A stretch of 41,696 nt of DNA, from NCBI RefSeq assembly GCF_039545135.1, contig NZ_BAABRU010000031.1, positions 1 to 41,696 of the forward strand, in the 5' to 3' direction. Shown piece by piece: positions 25,209 to 33,413 of this stretch. Source of the DNA: Herpetosiphon gulosus. GTDB taxonomy: Bacteria > Chloroflexota > Chloroflexia > Chloroflexales > Herpetosiphonaceae. Below the pieces are notes generated by a model that had not been told where the DNA came from, did no database searches, and worked only from the letters and a program-made list of their open reading frames with translations. The first letter of the stretch is position 1; each line of letters begins with the position of its first letter. The position numbers and the translations under genes are program-made.

Positions 25209-27602
25209 ATGGTGAGAGTTATGCACTGGCGCTCGTTTATTCCACGCACATTAGCCGATTCCCAATCACGTCAACAGTTATTGATTGTCATGCTCAAAAG
25301 CGTTTTTTGGGTCTTTAATCCTATCCAATTGATCTTGAGTTTCACCTCGACAACCACGAGTTGGCCGCGCCTATTGTTGCTAGCAATCGTCAATCTGCTT
25401 TGTGGCGGGATATGGCTCTTAGTCAAACGAGACAAGCTGGATCTGGCAAGCAAGCTGTTTGTTGGGTTATTTTGGTTGTTGTTTACTGGTCTGATGTTGA
25501 GCACTGGTGGCATTGCTTCACCTTCGATTATTGCCTATTTTTTCGTCATTTTTACGGCTAGCTTTTTGTTGAGCGAACGAGCGAGTCTGATCATCGGCGG
25601 TCTGAGTTTGGCGGCAACATTTGTGGCCGTGCTACTTGAGTTGAATCAGCTTTTACCAGCCTCAGTGCTTGTGTATACTCCAGTTTCGCGTTGGCTTAGT
25701 TATAGCTTTTACTTGGGCATTATGCTGGTATTTCAGATGGTAAGTGGGCGCTTGGTCTATAACGCTTTGCAAAAAGCCCAAGCTGAATTACACGAACGTC
25801 AACGCATCGAAACAGAATTACGCCATTCTGAAGCCCAATATCGCCTCTTGTTCGACACCATCCCAATTGGGATTGGCATGGCCAAACTTGATGGCACGGT
25901 CATCGCGATCAATCCAGCTGGCAGCCAAATGATGGGCTATAGCCATGCCGAATTTATGCAAATCAAACTTGAACATTTATATGCCGATCCCGATCAACGG
26001 GCTAGTTTAATTCAGCAAGCCCAGCAAACTGGCAAGATTCGCGATCGCGAGATGGCTTTTCGCCGTAATGATGGCCAATTGGTTTGGGCCTTGGTCAATG
26101 TTGATCTCGGGGTAATTAATGATGAAGTAGTGACGATTGCCACATTGCGCGACAACACCACCCAACGGGCAGCGGAACAAGCCTTGCGCACCAACGAAGC
26201 GCGTTTTCGAGCAATCTTCGAACATGCAGCAATCGGGATCGTCTTAATTGATAATAATGGCTTGGCCTTCCGCGCCAACCCAACTGCCTGTATGCTGCTT
26301 AATTTTAGCGAGCAGGAATTGCAACAACAGGCCTTTGTCAACCTTACCCATCCCGATGATCGCCAATTTGAAATCAGCTTAAATCAAGAACTTCGCGCCG
26401 GATTATGCGATTCGTATCAAATTGAGCAGCGGTTTATTCGCTCAGATGGTGGGGTTGTTTGGGGACGATTGTGCGCATCGTTAGTGCAGGATGCTGCTGA
26501 TCAGCCACTATTTATGATTGCGATGATCGAGGATCTTAGCTCGTATAAAGATACCCAAGCCCAACTTGACTTGCAAATGCAAACTTTGACAGCGCTTTAC
26601 TATAGCTCGCAACGCTTAACAACCAAGCTCAAAGTTGAGGAACTGGCCCGCGATGTGGCTGATAGTTGTGTCAGTATTTTTGGCGCACAACGGGCTTGGC
26701 TCACGCTCAATCAGGCTGATCAGCTCAAGTATCACGAACATAACCCTGAACAACCCTTGCCCAGTGTTCACATTGAGATTGAATCGGCCCAACCCACCAC
26801 CCGCAATGGCCCAATTCGAACCATGGCCTTTCCATTGGTCAGTCATAACCACACCTTTGGGATGCTCAATTTGCAGAGCAATCAGGCCGATTTCTTCCAA
26901 GCTGAGCGCAACGATATGCTGCAAACCTATGCTAGCCAAGTCGCCGCCGCTTTGGATAATGCTTTGATGTTCCAACATTTGCAACAGATCAACCGCGAAG
27001 TTACCAGCGCCTACGATATGACGATTGAAGGTTGGTCTCGCGCCTTAGATTTGCGTGACCACGAAACTGAAGGCCATACCCAGCGGGTTACCTGGATGAC
27101 CGAACGGTTGGCCGCTGCGATGGGTCAATTTAGTGCCGAAGAGTTAATCCACGTGCGGCGGGGCGCTTTGCTGCACGATATTGGCAAAATGGGTGTGCCC
27201 GATGCAATTTTGCACAAGCCTGGGCCGCTTAACGATGAAGAATGGGTAATTATGCGGCGGCATCCGGTATATGCCTACCAACTGCTTGCGCCAATCGGCT
27301 ACTTACAAGGCTCGCTCGATATTCCGCACTATCATCATGAACGTTGGGATGGGGGCGGGTATCCCAAAGGCTTGCAAGCCGAAGAAATTCCTTTGGCGGC
27401 ACGAGTATTCGCCGTGGTTGATGTCTGGGATGCCTTACGTTCTGATCGACCGTATCGCAAAGGCTGGACGGATCAGCGGATTATGGACTATTTGGCGGGC
27501 GAGGCGGGCAAGCATTTTGATCCATTAGTCGTTGAAGTATTTTTGCAATTGCTCACGACCATGACGATTGCTGAGGTTCGTAATCCAGTTAATGAGGCTT
27601 AA
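25209..27602 (+). CDS. Membrane PAS-PAS-GAF-HD-GYP cyclic-di-GMP phosphodiesterase
   Basis: Protein of up to 797 residues. Six membrane helices (about 27-47, 54-72, 82-98, 105-122, 127-146, 165-183) lead into a coiled linker and PAS domains at about 205-320 and 325-445, then a GAF domain at about 465-590 and the HD-GYP domain at about 600-790. Catalytic signatures are complete: DHETEGH near 617, HDIGK from 656, and HHERWDGGGYPKGL near 705-718. The enzyme should hydrolyse cyclic di-GMP in response to signals sensed by the membrane, PAS or GAF parts. No GGDEF or response-regulator domain is present. The first ATG lacks a ribosome site; the ATG at 25221 has GAGAG just before it and may be the true start. 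Confidence 0.92.
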   Translation: MVRVMHWRSFIPRTLADSQSRQQLLIVMLKSVFWVFNPIQLILSFTSTTTSWPRLLLLAIVNLLCGGIWLLVKRDKLDLASKLFVGLFWLLFTGLMLSTGGIASPSIIAYFFVIFTASFLLSERASLIIGGLSLAATFVAVLLELNQLLPASVLVYTPVSRWLSYSFYLGIMLVFQMVSGRLVYNALQKAQAELHERQRIETELRHSEAQYRLLFDTIPIGIGMAKLDGTVIAINPAGSQMMGYSHAEFMQIKLEHLYADPDQRASLIQQAQQTGKIRDREMAFRRNDGQLVWALVNVDLGVINDEVVTIATLRDNTTQRAAEQALRTNEARFRAIFEHAAIGIVLIDNNGLAFRANPTACMLLNFSEQELQQQAFVNLTHPDDRQFEISLNQELRAGLCDSYQIEQRFIRSDGGVVWGRLCASLVQDAADQPLFMIAMIEDLSSYKDTQAQLDLQMQTLTALYYSSQRLTTKLKVEELARDVADSCVSIFGAQRAWLTLNQADQLKYHEHNPEQPLPSVHIEIESAQPTTRNGPIRTMAFPLVSHNHTFGMLNLQSNQADFFQAERNDMLQTYASQVAAALDNALMFQHLQQINREVTSAYDMTIEGWSRALDLRDHETEGHTQRVTWMTERLAAAMGQFSAEELIHVRRGALLHDIGKMGVPDAILHKPGPLNDEEWVIMRRHPVYAYQLLAPIGYLQGSLDIPHYHHERWDGGGYPKGLQAEEIPLAARVFAVVDVWDALRSDRPYRKGWTDQRIMDYLAGEAGKHFDPLVVEVFLQLLTTMTIAEVRNPVNEA

Positions 27603-27672
27603 AAAGCAACATGTGAGCTAGCAAGCTAGTTTTCCTTTGAATGAGTTCATTGGAATTAAAAAGGTTTATGTT

Positions 27673-27784
27673 CCCTCACCCCCAACCCCTCTCCCACGGC
27701 GGCGAGAGAGGGGTATTGCAACCTTCATGATGAGATGGTTCCCCCTCGCTCGCTGGGCGGGAGAGGGGGCTGGGGGGGTGAGGG
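27673..27784. repeat. CCCTCACCCCC-type inverted repeat between converging genes
   Basis: C-rich arm 27673-27695 pairs imperfectly with the G-rich arm at about 27758-27784, with a second C-rich/G-rich pair (CTCTC...GAGAG) inside. The CCCTCACCCCCaaCCCCTCTCCC theme is one I know as a widespread intergenic repeat in several bacterial genomes. It fills the gap between the HD-GYP gene and the DUF4097 gene, and its RNA would fold strongly on either strand, so it may help end both transcripts. Confidence 0.65.
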
Positions 27785-27825
27785 ATTGTTAATATGAACT
27801 AGTCCAATCCTGTTGCCTGAACATT

Positions 27826-29355
27826 TTAGCCTAAGGCTTCGAGCAAGAGCGCTGCTTCATCGGCGCTAATCTTGCCACTTTGTACCATCTTCAGAATTGC
27901 CAAGCGTTCTTGGGTTTTATCGACGGCTGGCGTTTCGGCTGGGGCGGCGGTTGCAGCTTGGGCAGCGGTGGCTTGCTCTGGCGAAATCCGCACGGTATCG
28001 CCAGTGTAGGCCACATGTTGGCTTGACGATGAGCCATCATCTTCGCTGATCGACACCCGATGCGGCGCATGGGGTGCGGCTGGCGGCGCAGGCGGTGCTG
28101 GTGGTGCTGGTGGGCGGGGTGCATTTGGGTGAGCAATATTCTTTTCGATATTACCCAAAGCTTGACCAATCGCCTCGTAAGCACGGCTAATACCTTCATC
28201 AGCAGCCCGCTTGGCTTGCTCTTTCAAACGCTCAATTCGCTCTGGATCAAAGCGATATTCACGTTCGTTGATCCGCACGCTCATTCGTTCGGCGGCTTTA
28301 GCAGCCCGTTCAGCGGCGCGTTCAGTCGCTTGGCGAGCGCGTTCAGCAGTGCGTTCGCCCTTGCCATCGCGCCAATCGCGGCTCATTTCACGGAATTGGG
28401 AAGCAATATCGCGGCCCATCGAGGCTAGATCATCGGTGAAATCGCGAATGGCTCGGTTGAAATCGTCATTATTCCAATTCCAGTTAGCGCTCCAGCTATT
28501 CCCACCAACGCTCTTGGATTGGCTGGCGGCTCCGCCGCGAATGCTCAAATCGCCTTGAACATTCAATTCTAAACGAGCCGTGCCCGTGCCCCAAGTCAAG
28601 CTAATCGAACCAGGCTCGCGATCGCCCATACCTGAGACATCGCCTTGCACAAAGCCATTGACGCTCAAATTAGCATCGTCAGTAACTTCTAACACCACAT
28701 CGCCATTGGCACTAGCGCGATACACTTGCTCAGGGAGCCAATTGATGCCCAATTTCAAATCGCCATCAACATGAATTGGCGCAAGGCTTTTGATCGCGCC
28801 ACGCAGCGTAGCATCACCACTAACACGGGTAATTGCTACATCGCCAAACAAATCGCTCGCACTCAAATCGCCATGCACATTGATGATTGTTAGATTTTGG
28901 GCTTGGCTAATTTTGGCATCGCCATTGACATTTTTAATCACCACAGTATCAGTGTTCTCATAGATTTTGAGATCGCCATCAAGGTTGGCAAGGCTAAGCT
29001 TGGCGCTTTTAGTAAAGGAAGCATCGCCGTGCACCACATCGCCTTCAAAGGTTTGCACATCGCGGGCGCTAATATCGCCTTCAATTTGGCGGGTATGCAC
29101 AGCGCTCAATCCTGTCAGATCAAGATCGCCATGAACCAGATCAAGGGTCAAAACTGTGCCATGGGGCAGGCGTAATTCCAAATCATCGGAGCAGCGCTCG
29201 ATCGAGAGGTGGCCTTCTTGGGCACGAAAACTAATACTATCTTCATCAACATCAAACCAAGCTTCGGGCAAATCGTGGGCAATTACCCGCAAATTACCTT
29301 CGCAAATGCGGACCGCTACGGTTGGATTCATACCGACATTAATTCGTTGTTGCAT
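27826..29355 (-). CDS. DUF4097-like beta-helix protein with C-terminal SHOCT-like motif
   Basis: Protein of 509 residues, with AAGGAG eight bases before the ATG. Residues about 10-290 are repeated short strands with phrases such as VEGDVVHGDASF, NLDGDLKIYENTD, NVNGDAKIS and HVDGDLKLG. This is the right-handed beta-helix pattern of DUF4097-type putative adhesins. Residues about 300-405 form a long charged, Ala/Arg/Glu-rich helix (RQATERAAERAAKAAER), followed by a Pro/Ala linker near 415-435. The last 25 residues (LAILKMVQSGKISADEAALLLEALG) repeat a motif found in both upstream operon partners. No signal peptide is visible, so a cytoplasmic or membrane-associated role is likely despite the adhesin label. 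Last gene of a three-gene operon. Confidence 0.8.
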   Translation of the reverse strand: MQQRINVGMNPTVAVRICEGNLRVIAHDLPEAWFDVDEDSISFRAQEGHLSIERCSDDLELRLPHGTVLTLDLVHGDLDLTGLSAVHTRQIEGDISARDVQTFEGDVVHGDASFTKSAKLSLANLDGDLKIYENTDTVVIKNVNGDAKISQAQNLTIINVHGDLSASDLFGDVAITRVSGDATLRGAIKSLAPIHVDGDLKLGINWLPEQVYRASANGDVVLEVTDDANLSVNGFVQGDVSGMGDREPGSISLTWGTGTARLELNVQGDLSIRGGAASQSKSVGGNSWSANWNWNNDDFNRAIRDFTDDLASMGRDIASQFREMSRDWRDGKGERTAERARQATERAAERAAKAAERMSVRINEREYRFDPERIERLKEQAKRAADEGISRAYEAIGQALGNIEKNIAHPNAPRPPAPPAPPAPPAAPHAPHRVSISEDDGSSSSQHVAYTGDTVRISPEQATAAQAATAAPAETPAVDKTQERLAILKMVQSGKISADEAALLLEALG

Positions 29356-29367
29356 CGTCCAAACTCC

Positions 29368-29730
29368 TTATTCAACCACAATTTCAATGCGTTCGCCGTC
29401 TTCGAGATCTTCCATATCGACAATTTTGCCAGTCATGCCGCCGCGAATTGCCTCAAGCATTTCATCGAAGTTCAGGGTTGTATGCTTGTTGGAAGCAAAA
29501 CGAGCGCCGAGTTTCAAGCCAATGCTAATCAAGCCAACCGGAATATTGACATTGATTTTGTGATGGTTGGATTTCAAATCGGTGACCCGAATCCGAACCC
29601 ACTGGGCACGCACTGGGCGGGAAACGCGATTGTTTGGCTCCATCACGCCCAACAAACGCGCACCTTCTTCGGCAGTCAACTGGCCATTTTCAATCAGGCG
29701 CAAAATGCGCATGCGTTCTTCGGTTGCCAT
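29368..29730 (-). CDS. Small SHOCT-like protein
   Basis: Protein of 120 residues from the ATG at 29730, with GGGAGGT about seven bases upstream. The first 30 residues carry the SHOCT-like helical hairpin (RILRLIENGQLTAEEGARLLGVM). The rest is a mixed segment: strands WVRIRVTD and KINVNIPVGLISIGLKLG, then LNFDEMLEAIRGGMTGKIVDMEDLEDGERIEIVVE. This tail looks like a domain often seen beside DUF4097 proteins. It lies 13 bases after the DUF2089 gene and 12 bases before the DUF4097 gene. Function unknown; the shared motif suggests it binds its operon partners. Confidence 0.78.
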   Translation of the reverse strand: MATEERMRILRLIENGQLTAEEGARLLGVMEPNNRVSRPVRAQWVRIRVTDLKSNHHKINVNIPVGLISIGLKLGARFASNKHTTLNFDEMLEAIRGGMTGKIVDMEDLEDGERIEIVVE

Positions 29731-29743
29731 TTGAAATACCTCC

Positions 29744-30100
29744 CTAGCCTTGCAACAGTTTGAGTGCTTCTTCCGCACTCAGTTCGCCTGTTTCAAGTTG
29801 ACGCAACACCTCACGCGAATCAGGGCGCGTGATTGAAGGCGGTGCACCTAAAGCGGCGGCAATTTCGTCCATACGCATACGAGCAGTGGTGTATGAGACA
29901 CTCAACGAAGTGGCGACTTGGTTGACATTGCCTCGATGTTGTGCCAAGAGTTCCACAAAGCTCAGTTGCTCGCGGGTCAAGCGACCCAAGCGTCCTAGAG
30001 TAAATTGGCCTTCAATCGCCGTGTTGCAAATTGCACATTCCAAACGGGTACTGGTTAGTTCGCCCGAGCAAACCGGGCACTGAGTCAAGATAGGATTCAT
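29744..30100 (-). CDS. DUF2089-family zinc-ribbon/HTH protein
   Basis: Protein of 118 residues from the ATG at 30100 (GAGGT upstream; a TTG precedes the ATG). Two CxxC pairs at the N-terminus (CPVC and CAIC) form a zinc ribbon. The middle is a helix-turn-helix: LSFVELLAQHRGNVNQVATSLSVSYTTARMRMDEI. The C-terminus (REVLRQLETGELSAEEALKLLQG) is the same helical motif present in the next two proteins. This matches the DUF2089 family. It is probably the DNA-binding regulator of its own operon, an inference from gene order and the HTH. Confidence 0.85.
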   Translation of the reverse strand: MNPILTQCPVCSGELTSTRLECAICNTAIEGQFTLGRLGRLTREQLSFVELLAQHRGNVNQVATSLSVSYTTARMRMDEIAAALGAPPSITRPDSREVLRQLETGELSAEEALKLLQG

Positions 30101-30135
30101 CAATACCTCGCGAAGTATCAGTTCATCTGCTAAAA

Positions 30136-30165
30136 AGTGTAACTTAAGTTGATAATAAATGTCAA
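30136..30165 (-). promoter_or_regulatory. Promoter of the DUF2089 operon
   Basis: On the minus strand a perfect TTGACA at 30165-30160 is followed after 18 bases by TACACT at 30141-30136. Transcription would begin near 30129, leaving a leader of about 29 bases before the ATG at 30100. Confidence 0.6.
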
Positions 30166-30202
30166 TCTATCTTATATTAATTTTAGATTAGAAATATTCT
30201 GC

Positions 30203-30235
30203 AAAAAAGAGCTGCTGCAAGCCGCTCCGCAGCAG
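30203..30235 (-). terminator. Rho-independent terminator upstream of the DUF2089 promoter
   Basis: On the minus strand CTGCTGC (30235-30229) pairs with GCAGCAG (30218-30212); then CTC and six T (30208-30203) follow. The order is right for a terminator of leftward transcripts. No leftward gene is visible before it: the next genes to the right read the other way. It may insulate the operon promoter or end a short unannotated RNA. Confidence 0.6.
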
Positions 30236-30355
30236 TCGGCGAATCGGGCAGCTTGCTGATGTTTGCTAAATACAGGTTGGGGAGATGCTGGGAACACTGG
30301 CAAATGAGAGGATTTATGCTTTAGAATAAGCTGATTCAAGCAAAAGGAGAGCTAG

Positions 30356-31342
30356 ATGAGCATGAATAGTCTGTATGACATTGAGGCTGAAATTACCTTC
30401 GAAGACGAAGACCCTGAACGTGCTCTGCTCATGGCATTATACTTCACTCACGGCGAATTACATTTTAGTCCCGACTCCTATCAAGGTTGGGACATTCGCG
30501 TCAGTGCAGATCACAATCGCATGTTGTTGCCAAGTGGGGCCATTCTGGCCGATTTTTGGTTTCTCAACCCACACTATCAACTGGGAGAAATGGCAGTTGG
30601 TAGAAAGTTTTGGATTCGTTCAGGGCGACGGCTTGATGGTACAGGCCATGTGACCCAGATGTTGCATTTAGAGCAAGCTGTTCGCGCAAAAGCAAAGTAT
30701 GATTTGCCAGTTGAAGTCACATTCCTAGAAATGCCAGCCAATAACCCAAGCCAAGTCTATTCATTATTCTATGGCAAGCATTTGAACGATTATGATCTGC
30801 ACAATGGCTACATGAAACTCGCACAGGAGCAAGCATCGATCATAACGAAGCAGCAGTATATTCCAGTAGCATTCGAAATCGAGGCAAGTAGCCTAAATCA
30901 AGCTGCAAGCAGCAATCAACATTGGCTTGCAGAACAACAGCAATGGATGATTACTGAAAATTATGCCAGTAATGCGGCATTTCCTCGAATAAATAACCCC
31001 ATTCTGGCCAAAGGCCAAGGCATTCAGCTGCTTGAAGATAAGGGGCGATCGGTTGTAGCAAACTTAACGATTGAGGCCAAGCAGCTGGCGCTATTTCAAA
31101 AGGCCTCGCATAAGCATTATGGTTTTGTCTACGGCACGCTTTTCAAAGGTGAGAATTACGAATTGAATGGTACTGAACGGCTGCTACTGCTTGAGGAAGG
31201 CCAAACGGTTACGATCGGCCAGCCTATGCGCGGCCATCTCGATTTGCATGGCATTAAAGAACATATCAAAGCGTTGCCACGAGGCTCAAAATTCGTGTTG
31301 CGGATTGCTGATCAGACGATTGCCAAAGGTCGGGTGGTTTAA
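30356..31342 (+). CDS. Unknown protein with EF-Tu domain III-like beta-barrel segments
   Basis: Protein of 328 residues, AAGGAG six bases before the ATG. I know no named family for it. The N-terminal 100 residues read like the third beta-barrel domain of EF-Tu: DIEAEITFEDEDPERALLMA, a GAILADFWFL strand, and a closing FWIRSGRRLDGTGHVTQM that resembles the FAIREGGRTVGAGVV end of EF-Tu. The last 70 residues repeat this ending (FVLRIADQTIAKGRVV). The middle (about 105-250) is unassigned. No GTPase domain is present, so a translation role cannot be assumed. It may use the barrel to bind RNA or a protein. Followed after 48 bases by another unknown gene, probably one operon. Confidence 0.6.
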   Translation: MSMNSLYDIEAEITFEDEDPERALLMALYFTHGELHFSPDSYQGWDIRVSADHNRMLLPSGAILADFWFLNPHYQLGEMAVGRKFWIRSGRRLDGTGHVTQMLHLEQAVRAKAKYDLPVEVTFLEMPANNPSQVYSLFYGKHLNDYDLHNGYMKLAQEQASIITKQQYIPVAFEIEASSLNQAASSNQHWLAEQQQWMITENYASNAAFPRINNPILAKGQGIQLLEDKGRSVVANLTIEAKQLALFQKASHKHYGFVYGTLFKGENYELNGTERLLLLEEGQTVTIGQPMRGHLDLHGIKEHIKALPRGSKFVLRIADQTIAKGRVV

Positions 31343-31390
31343 TCATTTGGCAATAGCGAGAATAGTATTTCTACATATTTTGGAGCAACA

Positions 31391-32071
31391 ATGACCCATG
31401 AACCTTGTGTATTTGCCCCATTACTTGTATTCTCTCCTGACACTCAATTAAGTGCCTTACTGGCAGTTATGCGCGGTTATCGTTCGCCGCAAGGTGAGTG
31501 GCTAGTTGGGCAACTGCATCACCATGACCAAGCCTTGATGAGCCAGTTGATTATTGCCGATAAAACGATGGAAATCGAAAGCGAAGGCTACCTACTTGAA
31601 GATTCCGCTGATCCTGAGAACCAGCGCTACCGCAAGCAGTGGGAAATTATGCACAGCCTTGTGCAAGCGCACCCTTGGACAGATGAGCAGCGTTTGGATT
31701 TGGTCAAGGATTATCAGCAGTATCAGAAGCGCTTTTTTGGTACACTCGAAGATGAATATGGCGCGAATGCGCATGAATACACTGAGGCTTGTGGCTACCT
31801 TTTGTACAATTTGCTCTCAGTCCGCGACTTAATGGATGCATTGGGACCACACTGTTTTGCAGATGACCCAGCGCAATGGCAAATCGAAGCAATCATGCTC
31901 AATCTTGCCTTGACGATTGCCATGCCCAAAGCATTTATTAACGAATTAGAATCGATTGATACACCGAGAAATCCAAATTTGATTTATGATCCGCATCGTT
32001 ATTGGTGGCGCTATCGCGAAGGCTATAGCAACCTAAATTGGCTCACGGAAATCTTATTTCAGCCAGATTAG
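31391..32071 (+). CDS. Hypothetical protein, 226 residues
   Basis: Start ATG with GGAG five bases upstream. No family recognised. The protein is soluble and mostly helical, rich in Trp, Tyr, His and acidic residues. It opens with a short strand region (FAPLLVFSPDTQLSALLAVM) and carries a helix with many charges near 90-130 (KDYQQYQKRFFGTLEDEYGANAHEYTEAC). No signal peptide or membrane helix. It lies 48 bases after the EF-Tu-like gene and is probably expressed with it, so the two may act together. Confidence 0.6.
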   Translation: MTHEPCVFAPLLVFSPDTQLSALLAVMRGYRSPQGEWLVGQLHHHDQALMSQLIIADKTMEIESEGYLLEDSADPENQRYRKQWEIMHSLVQAHPWTDEQRLDLVKDYQQYQKRFFGTLEDEYGANAHEYTEACGYLLYNLLSVRDLMDALGPHCFADDPAQWQIEAIMLNLALTIAMPKAFINELESIDTPRNPNLIYDPHRYWWRYREGYSNLNWLTEILFQPD

Positions 32072-32107
32072 GCTTTATATATTTTCGATTCAAGCCATGA
32101 TTTGGAT

Positions 32108-32186
32108 TGATCACCACCCTTCCGTCGAACCTCAAGGCGGGAGACGCAGGGGCTTTAATCCCCTGCACCCCTCAAGGACGATTGGT
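32108..32186 (-). repeat. Dispersed hairpin repeat, copy 2
   Basis: Inverted match of the element at 15684-15762. Its stem is GCAGGGG/CCCCTGC (32146-32152 with 32160-32166), one pair shorter than copy 1, with a 7-base loop CTTTAAT. Like copy 1 it lies between converging genes, here the 226-residue protein gene and the EamA gene. Confidence 0.85.
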
Positions 32187-32255
32187 GGTTGGCAGGCAAC
32201 GTGCGATAAACTTAACGAGTTTTGTACGCAGCGAGGATTCAATGCTACTGATCGC

Positions 32256-33149
32256 TTACCCCTGACCGCTAGCCCCGCGTGCCACCTGCAAACGCGGGGT
32301 TGGCTGGCGGCTCGGCAGTTGGCTTAATACGATGCTAGCCAGCACCACCAACGCGCCCAACATTTGCAACCAACTCAGGCGTTGATCGAGCACCAACCAA
32401 CCTAGCACGGTTGCCGAAACTGGGCTAAGCAAAATCAAAAACGACATGGTGGAGGTTTTCAGACGTTCGATGCCGCGAAACCAAAAGAGATAGGCCACGC
32501 CCGTGTTGACAAGCCCAATCAGGCCAAAACCCAGCCAATTGCTGGCGGTAAAAGCTGGCGGTGGCCCTTCAATCAACAAAGCGATCGGCACAATCATCAG
32601 GCCACCAACCACCAATTGCCAAGCGGTGTAGGTCAATAAGGGCACTGGCCGACCCCAATGTTTGTTCAAGGTAATGCCCACGCCATAGAGCATCGCGCCA
32701 CCAAAAGCTGCCAGCATGCCCCAAGCATCAAGTTGAGCCTGTGGATTGAGTAGCATCATGCCAACCCCAACCACACCTAAACCAGCCATCAACAGCAAGC
32801 GCGAAGTGACCCGCTCTTTGAGCACCACCCAGCCCCAAAAGGCCACGATAAACGGCTGCAATGCGCCCAAAGTGGCGGCAATCCCGCCAGGCAAGCGGTA
32901 GGCGGCAATAAATAATAATGGGAAGAAGAAGCCAATATTCAACGCGCCCAGCACCAACGAACGCCACCACCAAATGCCCTTGGGCAATTGCCGACCCAAG
33001 GCCAAAAAGATCAAGCCAATTGGTAAGGCCCGCATCACGCCCACCAACAACGGACGGTTGGCTGGCAGCCACTCAGTAGTAATGACATAGGTTGTGCCCC
33101 ATAAAATTGGAGCAATCGCGGTCAAGAGCATATTCCATAGTCGTTGCAT
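32256..33149 (-). CDS. EamA-family (DMT) transporter
   Basis: Protein of 297 residues with about ten hydrophobic helices in two similar halves, typical of EamA drug/metabolite transporters such as YdcZ/RhaT relatives. The opening LLTAIAPILWGTTYVITTEWLP and the second-half equivalent (LAAFGGAMLYGVGITLNKHWGR) are family-like, as is the late ATVLGWLVLDQRLSWLQMLGALVVLASIVLSQL. Substrate unknown; many are exporters of amino acids or toxic compounds. GAAGG lies eight bases before the ATG. The last about ten codons run into a GGTCAGGGGT repeat, so the C-terminal tail may have been changed by that sequence. A palindromic operator overlaps the promoter. Confidence 0.88.
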   Translation of the reverse strand: MQRLWNMLLTAIAPILWGTTYVITTEWLPANRPLLVGVMRALPIGLIFLALGRQLPKGIWWWRSLVLGALNIGFFFPLLFIAAYRLPGGIAATLGALQPFIVAFWGWVVLKERVTSRLLLMAGLGVVGVGMMLLNPQAQLDAWGMLAAFGGAMLYGVGITLNKHWGRPVPLLTYTAWQLVVGGLMIVPIALLIEGPPPAFTASNWLGFGLIGLVNTGVAYLFWFRGIERLKTSTMSFLILLSPVSATVLGWLVLDQRLSWLQMLGALVVLASIVLSQLPSRQPTPRLQVARGASGQG

Positions 33150-33213
33150 CGCCGCTGCCTTCGCTAAATCCCATCAGCACTATCTAGCGACAATCCTGAT
33201 GGGATTGATAATT

Positions 33214-33258
33214 TATCTTGACATCAAGATATAAGTAATTTATCTTCATGTCAAGTAT
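33214..33258. promoter_or_regulatory. MarR-like operator pair with symmetric divergent promoters
   Basis: A perfect 18-bp palindrome with 8-bp arms, TATCTTGA-CA-TCAAGATA, lies at 33214-33231, and a weaker copy at 33241-33258, 27 bases on. For the EamA gene on the minus strand, TTGACA (33254-33249) lies in the second copy and TATCTT (33231-33226) in the first, 17 bases apart. On the plus strand the mirror arrangement exists: TTGACA 33218-33223 and TATCTT 33241-33246, also 17 apart. The palindrome style is that of MarR-family repressors. A bound repressor would block both directions. Confidence 0.62.
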
Positions 33259-33413
33259 CTTTATATCGAGACAGTTTTATGCACAACGAGGTTAATAGTT
33301 TTTGGTTGAGTGCCTACGAGAACGACTGAACTTCGATCTTCCTTCAATTAGCTTGATAGCATATTCGCGGTTCAGTTGCCCAAACAGCCTTCCAGCAATT
33401 CAGCGGCTTGGGC

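Noticed and set aside
29209-29763. Plus-strand frame of 184 codons
   Set aside because: Opposite strand of the DUF4097 and SHOCT-like genes, which have ribosome sites, operon spacing and family matches.
33301-33395. Short minus-strand frame (ending RRHSTKNY) that could be a gene remnant
   Set aside because: About 36 codons, no start codon and no family resemblance; it may be chance.
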